Source of the DNA: an uncultured Mollicutes bacterium
GTDB lineage: Bacteria; Bacillota_I; Bacilli_A; RFN20; CAG-449
Direction of reading: 5' to 3'
NCBI GenBank assembly: GCA_900551385.1
Contig: URVS01000010.1
Coordinates: forward strand, 1-14,612
DNA length: 14,612 bases
Shown here in pieces: positions 6,511 to 14,210 of the stretch (positions within the stretch are counted from its first letter, which is position 1; the number at the start of each line of letters is the position of its first letter). A program made the position numbers and the translations under genes. Below the pieces are notes generated by a model. The model saw only the letters and a program-made list of their open reading frames with translations, made no database searches and was not told where the DNA came from.

Positions 6511-6638
6511 CACTTATTTTTTGACTCTTACAATTATAATCTTTTATGAATTGCCAATTAAGTGCCAAGATAACTTATCAATATTGACTTAATAAAAATG
6601 TAAATCTTATATTTATATAGATTAGGAGATATATAATT
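6511..6638 (+). promoter_or_regulatory. Promoter and ribosome site of the six-helix membrane protein gene
   Basis: TTGACT (6584-6589) and TATATT (6608-6613) are separated by 18 nt, a good sigma-A type promoter. AGGAG at 6624-6628 stands 10 nt before ATG 6639, so the leader is about 20 nt. Two direct TGCCAA copies (6552 and 6563, 11 bp apart) lie just upstream of the -35 and could be a protein binding site. The first bases of this stretch are the tail of the IS66 remnant. Confidence 0.55.
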
Positions 6639-7481
6639 ATGAGAAACAAAAATGATAGTGTATCTAGTAGAACAATTTCAATAATTATTGCTTGTGTAGT
6701 GGTTTTACCACCATTTTTATTTTGGCTTTTAGGCCCAATGGGATTAAATTTATTAGCGAAAATTGGATCTAATAGTGAGCCAAAAGATAATATTAGTAAT
6801 GTTATTAAATGGTTTAATGAATATGGTGTTATATTAAATGATACAGTATCAAGAAATGATATTGAACCAATTTTTGGAGCGTTTCAAAAAGCTGTTTTGA
6901 TTGGTCCATTAGTTTATATGGCAAGTATTGTTTTATCCATATTTAATATAAGAGTAAGTTATAGTCATAAATTACAATGGTTATTTGGAATTATATTTAT
7001 TGTATTAGATGGAATATTTTATTATTTATATATTAAAGAATTAAATGCTCATTTAGAAAATACATTATCAAATACAAGTTTAGATGATATAACTAAAGCT
7101 GTTTATACGGCTATGTTTTATATTTCACCTATTTTATATTATTTTTATTATTTGTTTATATTTACTATGTTAAGGAAAATACCATATATTGGGGGAGTTA
7201 AGTTATGGAAGAGAATTGGAAGTTTAGCTTTGTTAATAGGAGGTTATTTCTTAGGTAATATAATTATTCCAAATATTTTTGCATTAGGCGCAAAAATTAT
7301 TTCAGCTATTATTGTTATTTTTGGTATTTTGTTTGTTGTTTCTGCAATATTACCTCAAAAAATGGGTTGGATTACTGATGATAATGGCCATACATATATG
7401 TATACAGATGATTATGGACATGTGAAAATTGATGATTTAGATGGCCATACTTATGAAGGTTATATTGATGATGATAATTAA
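6639..7481 (+). CDS. Six-helix membrane protein with a C-terminal DD-x-GH repeat tail
   Basis: A protein of 280 residues with hydrophobic helices at about 13-33, 85-103, 112-132, 157-177, 193-212 and 217-237. A loop of about 50 residues between helices 1 and 2 (about 34-84) is probably on one face of the membrane. The tail (about 246-280) is acidic and made of imperfect repeats: DDNGHTYMYT, DDYGHVKI, DDLDGHTYEGY and IDDD. The DNA word ATGGCCATAC is repeated at 7384 and 7441. Asp and His side chains arranged this way might bind a metal ion. No family is recognised. The gene has its own promoter and a clear terminator, so it is a single transcription unit between the accessory cluster and the conserved backbone. 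Confidence 0.75.
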   Translation: MRNKNDSVSSRTISIIIACVVVLPPFLFWLLGPMGLNLLAKIGSNSEPKDNISNVIKWFNEYGVILNDTVSRNDIEPIFGAFQKAVLIGPLVYMASIVLSIFNIRVSYSHKLQWLFGIIFIVLDGIFYYLYIKELNAHLENTLSNTSLDDITKAVYTAMFYISPILYYFYYLFIFTMLRKIPYIGGVKLWKRIGSLALLIGGYFLGNIIIPNIFALGAKIISAIIVIFGILFVVSAILPQKMGWITDDNGHTYMYTDDYGHVKIDDLDGHTYEGYIDDDN

Positions 7482-7494
7482 AATATAAATAATT

Positions 7495-7525
7495 AATGGT
7501 GAATGACATAATTCGCCATTTTTTT
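7495..7525 (+). terminator. Intrinsic terminator after the membrane protein gene
   Basis: A 10-bp stem, AATGGTGAAT (7495-7504) with ATTCGCCATT (7511-7520), has one G-T wobble and a 6-nt loop and runs into a T stretch ending at 7525. It separates the membrane protein gene from spoIIE. Confidence 0.85.
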
Positions 7526-7551
7526 CATTTTAGAAGATTTATATTTATGAT

Positions 7552-9777
7552 ATGAAAAAAGTTGGTGAATATTCTTTAATTTATTCTAAAAGTAGTCATT
7601 ATTTAGAATTATGCATTTTTATTATTGTTTCTATTTTAGTTACACTTATTTCAGATTCTTATTTATTTAATCCATTTTTATTAGTTATTATTTATTTAAG
7701 TTATATTAGAGGGATAAATAATTATATTTTTGTTGTAGTAACTACGATTATTACTGGATTAATAATAAATGTTCCTTATGGTATAGAAATAGTCATAGTT
7801 AATTTAAGCTTCTTTTTGTTTTGTTTATTTTTTTGCTTTATAAAAAAAGAAGGCTTTTTTAAAAAATATGGACCATTTATTTTATCTAATGTAACATTTA
7901 TTATTTTATATTTAATTAAAAATTTTAATTTTGAAAATATAATCAATTTAATAATTAGTTTTTTGTCTTCATGTATTTTATTATATGGTTATTTAAATTT
8001 AGAAAAATGTTTAGTTGAACCTTCTAAAGAATTTGAAGGAAAAGCTAAAGTAATTGTTTTATCTACTATTTCAATATTATTTTTTGGAATTAATGTTATT
8101 TATTTAGTAATTGTTAGATTAGTGCATGTTTTAATATGCAAAATTTCTTCTTCTATTGAAGGAAGCTTAGCAATAATTTTAAGTTGTTTATTTATTTATT
8201 TTTTACAAAATGGATCTAAATTATTAATTATTTCTTTATTAATACCTAGTTTGATTTCTATTTTTTTAAATAAGAAATTTGTTTTACCTATTTATATATT
8301 TTCTTATGTCATAATTTATTTATATATGAGCGATAAGTTTTATCTTGAACCTAGTTTTTATCAAGGCTTAATTTCGATTTTATTAAGCTTAATTATTCCT
8401 AATAAATGGATAAATAAAATTAGTGAATTATTTAATCGAGAAGAAACATTTGAAATGAAAGAAAATAATGATCGTCTTGAAGAAGTAAATGAAAATATTA
8501 ACAATATTATTAATTATTTAGATATTGTTTTAACTACTAATATTGAAACAAATTATTCTCCAATAGATAAGACTATATCTATTATTGAAAATAAAGTTTG
8601 TAAAGATTGTGAAAAAAGAAAAGAATGTTTATTAATTAATGTTATTAAAGAAAGTTTAAGTGGAGAATTTACTAAAGAAAATAAAAATATAATTTTTAAT
8701 GATTGTTTATATCCATACAAAATAATTAGACAAATTAGAGTGAATAAAATAACTTTAAATAATGAAAAGAAATATCATGATGAAATTAAAAATAAAAATG
8801 ATATTTATAAACAAGAAATAGAAAATATATATAAACCTTTAAGAAATTTGTTTTCACAATCAGAAATTATTACTAAAAAGAAAACAATATTAATTGATGA
8901 ATTAGAAGCATATCATTATAAATTAGATGAAATAAGTATTGGAGAAGATAATTTAACTTTTCAAATAGCTTTACAAGATAAAAATGAAATAACAAAAGTA
9001 ATGACAATTATCTCTAATTGCATGAAAAAAACTTATTATTTAGAAGATATGTTTTATATATTATCTTTAGGAATGTATCAAGTTTGTTTATCTAGTAAAG
9101 CATTATTTGGTTTAGATAAAAGTATTATTAGTTATGGTATGAATGGAGATTATAATGGTGATAGTTATTTAAATTATATAGAAAATAATCATTATTATTT
9201 ATTATTATCAGATGGAATAGGACATAATAAAAATTCTCAAAATGTTTCATTTTTTATGGTTAATGCTTTAAATAGTTATCGTAAAATTGAAAAAGATATT
9301 TCTAAACAAATTACAAATGTTAATACATTATTAAAGACTAAAATAGATGAAGAAATGTATGCAACTCTTGATTATGTGGATATTGATTTAATTAAAGGAG
9401 AAATGGAAATTTTTAAATGTGGATCTTTTGATACATATTTATTTAGAAATAATAATTTATTTAAATTTAAAAGTAATACTCCTCCTTTAGGTATTTTATA
9501 TGAAATAAAAACTGAATCATTAACTAAAGAATTATATGAAAATGATATTCTAATTTTTATGAGTGATGGTTATATGCAAGAACCAGAAAATATTATTTTA
9601 GAAATATTAAAAGAAAATTATTTATTTAGTAGTGAAAAAATATGTTCTTTATTAAATGAAAAATTAGCTAAATTAAGAGAAGTTGAAGATGATAAGACTT
9701 TAATAGTAATTAAATTAAATAAAATAAAAGAATTTCAAAAAGAAAATCAGGTTAATAATTTACAAAAAAGCTCTTAG
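7552..9777 (+). CDS. spoIIE: Stage II sporulation protein E-like serine phosphatase
   Basis: SpoIIE is a membrane-bound PP2C-type phosphatase that in sporulating Firmicutes dephosphorylates the anti-anti-sigma factor SpoIIAA and so activates sigma-F in the forespore. This copy has 741 residues, somewhat shorter than the usual 800 or so. An N-terminal membrane block with about eight to ten helices fills residues 17-285. A central region (about 300-490) carries the family's conserved cysteine cluster (Cys350, Cys353, Cys359, Cys385). The PP2C domain spans about 500-722. Metal-binding aspartates are visible in LLSDGIGHN (551-559), MSDGY (670-674) and the final EDDKTLIVI motif. The GHN in place of the usual GxG after SDG is a mild deviation. 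ATG 7552 has no good Shine-Dalgarno. The family call and the spoIIE-tilS-ftsH order support each other. Confidence 0.85.
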   Translation: MKKVGEYSLIYSKSSHYLELCIFIIVSILVTLISDSYLFNPFLLVIIYLSYIRGINNYIFVVVTTIITGLIINVPYGIEIVIVNLSFFLFCLFFCFIKKEGFFKKYGPFILSNVTFIILYLIKNFNFENIINLIISFLSSCILLYGYLNLEKCLVEPSKEFEGKAKVIVLSTISILFFGINVIYLVIVRLVHVLICKISSSIEGSLAIILSCLFIYFLQNGSKLLIISLLIPSLISIFLNKKFVLPIYIFSYVIIYLYMSDKFYLEPSFYQGLISILLSLIIPNKWINKISELFNREETFEMKENNDRLEEVNENINNIINYLDIVLTTNIETNYSPIDKTISIIENKVCKDCEKRKECLLINVIKESLSGEFTKENKNIIFNDCLYPYKIIRQIRVNKITLNNEKKYHDEIKNKNDIYKQEIENIYKPLRNLFSQSEIITKKKTILIDELEAYHYKLDEISIGEDNLTFQIALQDKNEITKVMTIISNCMKKTYYLEDMFYILSLGMYQVCLSSKALFGLDKSIISYGMNGDYNGDSYLNYIENNHYYLLLSDGIGHNKNSQNVSFFMVNALNSYRKIEKDISKQITNVNTLLKTKIDEEMYATLDYVDIDLIKGEMEIFKCGSFDTYLFRNNNLFKFKSNTPPLGILYEIKTESLTKELYENDILIFMSDGYMQEPENIILEILKENYLFSSEKICSLLNEKLAKLREVEDDKTLIVIKLNKIKEFQKENQVNNLQKSS

Positions 9778-9793
9778 TATTTAAAATATAATT

Positions 9794-11008
9794 ATGAATT
9801 TAGAAAATTGTAATAAAGATAAATTATATTTAATCGCGTTATCAGGTGGACCAGATTCTATGGCGTTACTAAATATGCTTTATCAAGAAAAATATTCTTT
9901 AATTGTTTGTTTTGTTAATTATCATCATCGTAATAATGTTGATGAAGAACAAGAAATGGTTATTAATTATGTAAAAAAATTAAATTATAAATTAGAAATT
10001 AAAGATTGTTTTTATCAAGAAAAAGATGGTAATTTTGAAAATTGGGCTAGAATAGAAAGATACATGTTTTTTAAAGAAATGCTTAATAAATATCATGCTG
10101 AAGGTTGTTTTGTTGGTCATCATCAAGACGATTTAATCGAAACATATTTATTACAAAAACAAAGGGGTTATGTTTCTTATTATGGCTTAAAACATATAAA
10201 TGTCATTAAAGGTGTTAAAATTATTAGACCATTATTACCATATAAAAAAATTGATTTATTAAATTATTGTAAAAATAATAATATTCCTTTTTCTATTGAT
10301 TATACTAATGATGATATTAATTTAAAAAGAAATTATTTAAGAAAAAATATTATTAATAATTTAAATGATAATGATAGAAAAGATATATTAATTAAAATTG
10401 ATTTAGAAAATCAAAAAATAGAACAAATTAATCAAAAAATAGATACGTTTATTAATGATAATGAAATAAATTTAGATAAAATTAATGAATTAAATGAAGA
10501 AGAATTTAGTCGTCTTATTTTTAAATTTGTTAATAAATATATTGATTTAGAATTATCAATAAATCGTATAAAAGAAATAAAAAATCAATTAAAGAAAAAT
10601 GGAAATGTCATTATTGATTTAAATAATGAATATAAATTAATCAAAGAATATAATAAATTAAGTATTATTAAAAATTTAAAATATTTTTATTCTATCAAAG
10701 TATATAAACCATCAATAATTGAAAATGAATTTATTTATTTCGATTTATTGACTAATCCTAATAAATTTTATATAAAAAAAGATAGTTATCCATTAACAAT
10801 TAAAATTGTGGATAAAAATCAAAAAATAAAGATAGGTAATATTCATAAAAACATTAATAGATTACTAATTGATGAGAAAATTCCATATTTAAAAAGACTA
10901 TATTGGCCAATGATAGTCAATAATAAAAATGAGATAATCTTTATCCCTAGAAAGGATTTTGATGAAGATAATCTATTTATTGTAAAAACTAAAAAAAACA
11001 TGATATAA
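9794..11008 (+). CDS. tilS: tRNA(Ile)-lysidine synthase
   Basis: TilS attaches lysine to C34 of the CAU-anticodon isoleucine tRNA using ATP, so that the tRNA reads AUA codons. In such an AT-rich genome, with abundant ATA codons, it should be essential. The product has 404 residues. The N-terminal ATP pyrophosphatase domain shows the P-loop SGGPDS (17-22), the NYHHR and GHHQDDLIETYL motifs, and the substrate region RPLLPYKK and SIDYTNDD followed by RNYLRKNI. The C-terminal half (about 230-404) is lysine- and asparagine-rich and divergent, as in other AT-rich genomes. It starts 17 nt after spoIIE with no clear Shine-Dalgarno and is probably co-transcribed with it. The promoter of ftsH overlaps its last codons. 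Confidence 0.92.
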   Translation: MNLENCNKDKLYLIALSGGPDSMALLNMLYQEKYSLIVCFVNYHHRNNVDEEQEMVINYVKKLNYKLEIKDCFYQEKDGNFENWARIERYMFFKEMLNKYHAEGCFVGHHQDDLIETYLLQKQRGYVSYYGLKHINVIKGVKIIRPLLPYKKIDLLNYCKNNNIPFSIDYTNDDINLKRNYLRKNIINNLNDNDRKDILIKIDLENQKIEQINQKIDTFINDNEINLDKINELNEEEFSRLIFKFVNKYIDLELSINRIKEIKNQLKKNGNVIIDLNNEYKLIKEYNKLSIIKNLKYFYSIKVYKPSIIENEFIYFDLLTNPNKFYIKKDSYPLTIKIVDKNQKIKIGNIHKNINRLLIDEKIPYLKRLYWPMIVNNKNEIIFIPRKDFDEDNLFIVKTKKNMI

Positions 11009-11009
11009 T
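10980..11009 (+). promoter_or_regulatory. ftsH promoter, overlapping the end of tilS
   Basis: TGATATAAT (11001-11009) is a perfect extended -10 element. TTGTAA (10980-10985) is a fair -35 box, 18 nt before TATAAT. The -10 element runs across the tilS stop codon (11006-11008). The transcript would start near 11016, at the foot of the hairpin at 11014-11031. Confidence 0.65.
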
Positions 11010-11013
11010 TACT

Positions 11014-11065
11014 TAATCGCAAAAGCGATTATAAATTTATTTATAAAAGTCAAAGGAGGAGACAA
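11014..11065 (+). promoter_or_regulatory. ftsH leader: 5'-end stem-loop and strong ribosome binding site
   Basis: A perfect 7-bp hairpin, TAATCGC (11014-11020) with GCGATTA (11025-11031) and loop AAAA, lies at or within 2 nt of the predicted transcript start. No T tract follows, so it does not look like a terminator. Hairpins at the very 5' end protect mRNAs from 5'-dependent decay in Firmicutes. AAAGGAGG (11052-11059) is a near-ideal Shine-Dalgarno, 6 nt before ATG 11066. Confidence 0.5.
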
Positions 11066-13132
11066 ATGGATAAGAAAAAAACTGGCAATATATTTTCGTT
11101 TATTCTACCATATTTATTAATTTTTGGCATTATTATAGTTTTACTTGTTACTTTTGGAGGATTTTCAAGACCTCAAGCAAGTGGTATTACTAGTGAAAAT
11201 GCTTTAAAATTATCTGATTATGATTTAGATAGTCGAAATGAAGAATTAATTAATAAAAAATTAGAAGAATCTGCATTGTATACTTATACAATTAAAGATT
11301 TAACAATATCTAAAAAACCTAGTTCAGGCTTAATTAGTGTTTCAGGTCATGCTGTTGAAGGTGAAAAGAATACTACTTTCTCATTTACAATTGATTATGC
11401 TTCATATAATTCTGCTCTTGAATATGTTATAAGCCATAGAGTAGATACTTCAGGAAATACATATTTTACTAATGTTAAAAGAGTTGATCCTTATGAAGGA
11501 AATTTTTGGAGTGATTATTTTCCATCTCTTTTAATTTCTGGAATTGGAATTGTATTAATTTTATTCTTATTCTCAAGAATGTCAAATTCTATTAATAAAT
11601 CAAATAATTCTGCTCTTGATTTTAATCGTTCACGTGCTAGAAGAGAAGATGCTTCTAATGTAAGATTTGATGATGTAGCAGGTTGTGATGAATGCAAAGC
11701 TGAAATGGTTGAATTAGTTGATTATCTTAGACAACCAGAAAAATATTCTAAATTTGGTGCGAAATTACCAAAAGGTGTTCTTTTAGTAGGCCCACCAGGA
11801 ACAGGTAAAACTTTACTTGCAAAAGCTGTAGCAGGCGAAGCTAAAGTTCCATTTTATTCAATATCTGGTTCAGACTTTGTTGAAATGTTTGTTGGTGTTG
11901 GTGCTGGTAGAGTTAGAGATATGTTTAAAAAAGCTAAACAAACTGCACCTTGCTTAATTTTCATTGATGAAATTGATGCTGTTGGTCGTCAAAGAGGAAC
12001 AGGTATGGGTGGAGGCAATGATGAAAGAGAACAAACCCTTAACCAATTACTTGTTGAAATGGATGGATTTAGTGATAATGCTGGTATTATCGTTATTGCT
12101 GCTACTAACCGTGATGATGTTCTTGATCCAGCTCTTCTTAGAGCAGGAAGATTTGATAGAAAGATTACTGTTGATCTTCCAGATAAAGAAGGTAGAGAAG
12201 CTATTTTAAAAGTTCATGCTAAAAATAAGAAGATTGCAAAAGATGTTGATTTCTCTAATATTGCAAAAAGAACTGTTGGATTCTCTGGTGCTGATTTAGC
12301 TAATATCTTAAATGAAGCTGCAATTTTAGCTGTTAGAGAAAATGAAGCAGAAGTTACAGTTGCTGATATTGATGAAGCTATTGATAGAAGAATTGCTGGC
12401 CCTGCTAAATCAAATAAATCATTATCAAGTCATGAAAAGAGTGTTGTGGCTCACCATGAAGCTGGACATGCAATTATTGGTATGAAATTACCTTATTCTG
12501 ATAAAGTTCAAAAAGTTACAATCATCCCAAGAGGAAGAACAGGTGGACATGTTTTAATGACACCAGAAGAAGATCGTTTCTTAATGTCTAAAGCTGAACT
12601 TGAAGCTAGAATTGTTGGTTATTTAGGTGGTAGAGCTTCTGAAGAAATATTCTTCGATGATGTATCTACTGGTGCTTCAAATGATATTGAAGTTGCAACA
12701 AGAATTGCTAGAGCTATGGTTACTCAATATGGTATGTCAAGACTTGGACCTATTCAATATGAACAAGATCAAGGTTCTGTTTTCTTAGGAAGAGATTATA
12801 CATCTGCTCAAAAAAATTTCTCTTTACAAGTAGCAAATGAAATTGATGCTGAAGTAAGAAGAATTGTTGAAGAAGCTCATAAAAAAGCAATTGATATTAT
12901 TAATCAATACAAAGATAGAGTTATTGTTATTGCTAATGTCTTAATGGAAAAAGAAACTATTACTGCAGAAGAAATTGCTTATTTAATGGATCATGATGAA
13001 TTACCTAAAGTAGAAAAAAAGGTAGTTGAAGAAGATAAGACTGAAGAAAAGTTAGCTGAAGAAACAAAAGTTGAAGAAAAATCAACTGAAGAAGAAAAAC
13101 CAGTTGACGAAAATCAAGAAAATAACAAATAA
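11066..13132 (+). CDS. ftsH: ATP-dependent zinc metalloprotease FtsH
   Basis: FtsH is a membrane-anchored hexameric AAA+ protease that unfolds and degrades damaged membrane proteins and selected regulators. The protein has 688 residues. Transmembrane helices lie at about 11-30 and 151-171, with the FtsH extracellular domain between them. The AAA+ module shows Walker A GPPGTGKT (242-249), pore motif MFVG (274-277), Walker B LIFIDE (297-302) and the second region of homology ending in RAGRFDR (359-365). The zinc site is HEAGH (464-468) with the third ligand Asp540 in TGASND. Beyond residue 645 there is an acidic, Lys/Glu-rich low-complexity tail ending in ENQENNK. Base use is less extreme than in the neighbouring genes, as expected for a strongly expressed gene. 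It has its own promoter and terminator. Confidence 0.98.
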   Translation: MDKKKTGNIFSFILPYLLIFGIIIVLLVTFGGFSRPQASGITSENALKLSDYDLDSRNEELINKKLEESALYTYTIKDLTISKKPSSGLISVSGHAVEGEKNTTFSFTIDYASYNSALEYVISHRVDTSGNTYFTNVKRVDPYEGNFWSDYFPSLLISGIGIVLILFLFSRMSNSINKSNNSALDFNRSRARREDASNVRFDDVAGCDECKAEMVELVDYLRQPEKYSKFGAKLPKGVLLVGPPGTGKTLLAKAVAGEAKVPFYSISGSDFVEMFVGVGAGRVRDMFKKAKQTAPCLIFIDEIDAVGRQRGTGMGGGNDEREQTLNQLLVEMDGFSDNAGIIVIAATNRDDVLDPALLRAGRFDRKITVDLPDKEGREAILKVHAKNKKIAKDVDFSNIAKRTVGFSGADLANILNEAAILAVRENEAEVTVADIDEAIDRRIAGPAKSNKSLSSHEKSVVAHHEAGHAIIGMKLPYSDKVQKVTIIPRGRTGGHVLMTPEEDRFLMSKAELEARIVGYLGGRASEEIFFDDVSTGASNDIEVATRIARAMVTQYGMSRLGPIQYEQDQGSVFLGRDYTSAQKNFSLQVANEIDAEVRRIVEEAHKKAIDIINQYKDRVIVIANVLMEKETITAEEIAYLMDHDELPKVEKKVVEEDKTEEKLAEETKVEEKSTEEEKPVDENQENNK

Positions 13133-13137
13133 TAAAT

Positions 13138-13162
13138 GGAGAGATAAATATCTCTCCTTTTT
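13138..13162 (+). terminator. Intrinsic terminator after ftsH, directly before dusB
   Basis: A perfect 8-bp stem, GGAGAGAT (13138-13145) with ATCTCTCC (13150-13157) and loop AAAT, is followed by TTTTT (13158-13162). It ends only 4 nt before the dusB start codon. Confidence 0.85.
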
Positions 13163-13166
13163 ATTT

Positions 13167-14129
13167 ATGAAACCATTAATTTGTTTAGCACCTTTAGCAG
13201 GATACACTAATGTTGCATATAGAAATTTTATGAAAAAATTTGGTTGCGATATAGTAGTATCGGAAATGATATCTGATTTTGCTCTTTATTATCATAATGA
13301 AGAGACTTTTAAAATGCTAGAAACTACTACTCAAGAAAAACCTGTGGCTATTCAACTATTTGGTGGAAGTGAAGAATCTTTAATTAATGGATTAAATATT
13401 TTACAAGAAGTAGCTAATTATGATTATCTTGATCTTAATTTAGGTTGTCCAGTTAATAAAGTTACTAAAAATAATGCTGGGTCTAGTTGGTTAAAAAAAG
13501 ATAGACAAGAAGAATTATTTAAAACTGTTTCTCATATAGTAAAAGTTTCTAAAAAACCTGTTACTTGTAAAATAAGATTAGGTTGGAACGAAGAAGAAAT
13601 AACTGTAGTGGAAACTTGTAAAATATTACAAGAAGCAGGTGTAAAAATGATTACTATTCATGGTCGAACTAGAAGTCAACTTTATTCTGGAAATGCTAAT
13701 TATGAATTAATTAAAAAAGCTAAAGAAAGTGTGGATATACCTATTATTGCTAATGGAGATATTGATAATATTTATAAAGCTAAAGAAGTTTTAGAATACA
13801 CTAAATGTGATGGTATTGCTTTAGGTAGAGCAGTTTTAGGAAATCCATATTTAATTACTCAAATTAAAGAATATTTATCAACAGGAACAATTTTACCTTC
13901 TCCAAATATTAATCAACAAATGGATTATTTATTAGAGCATTATAATGCTTTAGAAGCTTTAAAAGGCGAAAGAGTGGCTATTATGGAATTTAGGGGAATT
14001 GGATCTTGGTATTTAAAAGGTTTTAAAGGAGCAAAAGAATTTAAAGTCATGTTCTCTTTAATGAAAAATAAAGAAGATTTATTAAATATAATTACTCAAA
14101 TTAAAGATAATAAATTAGAAAGAATATAA
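13167..14129 (+). CDS. dusB: tRNA-dihydrouridine synthase
   Basis: A flavin enzyme that reduces uridines in the tRNA D-loop to dihydrouridine with NADPH. From ATG 13167 the protein has 320 residues, the normal length. Visible motifs are LAPLAGYTN (7-15, FMN binding), the catalytic cysteine Cys94 in NLGCPVNKV, CKIRLGW (134-140), IHGRTR (164-169), ANGDI (195-199), GRAVLGNPYL (220-229) and a C-terminal FRGIGSWYLKG. The frame is open further upstream inside ftsH, but that extension has no domain match. The family typically begins a few residues before the LAPxAG motif, so 13167 is chosen. No Shine-Dalgarno is present and the ftsH terminator stands directly before it. The symbol dusB follows the ftsH-dus synteny of Firmicutes; subfamily assignment is less sure than the enzyme call. 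Confidence 0.9.
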   Translation: MKPLICLAPLAGYTNVAYRNFMKKFGCDIVVSEMISDFALYYHNEETFKMLETTTQEKPVAIQLFGGSEESLINGLNILQEVANYDYLDLNLGCPVNKVTKNNAGSSWLKKDRQEELFKTVSHIVKVSKKPVTCKIRLGWNEEEITVVETCKILQEAGVKMITIHGRTRSQLYSGNANYELIKKAKESVDIPIIANGDIDNIYKAKEVLEYTKCDGIALGRAVLGNPYLITQIKEYLSTGTILPSPNINQQMDYLLEHYNALEALKGERVAIMEFRGIGSWYLKGFKGAKEFKVMFSLMKNKEDLLNIITQIKDNKLERI

Positions 14130-14210
14130 TCTCTTTTTAGTATAAAAATTTTATATTTGGCAATAATTAAATTGTTAAATCATAAAGTATATAGAAAGGG
14201 ATTATTTATA
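14130..14210 (+). promoter_or_regulatory. clpC upstream region with candidate promoter
   Basis: TTGGCA (14157-14162) is a good -35 box, but only a poor -10 (TCATAA, 14180-14185) stands at 17 nt. TATAAT at 14125-14130, overlapping the dusB stop, is an alternative -10. An AT-only palindrome TATAAAA/TTTTATA (14141-14155) may be a weak terminator. GAAAGGG (14194-14200) stands 10 nt before ATG 14211. No CIRCE element and no CtsR heptad repeat is visible, so the usual heat-shock operators are not obvious here. Confidence 0.4.

Noticed and set aside
11515..11697. 60-codon minus-strand open frame inside ftsH
   Set aside because: Shadow of ftsH coding sequence; no ribosome site and no recognisable protein.
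11964..12209. 81-codon plus-strand open frame in another frame of ftsH
   Set aside because: It overlaps the AAA+ core of ftsH and gives a Leu/Met-rich sequence typical of an out-of-frame reading.
13071..13166. Upstream extension of dusB within ftsH
   Set aside because: The extra residues are an out-of-frame reading of the Lys/Glu-rich FtsH tail and of the terminator; the enzyme begins normally at 13167.
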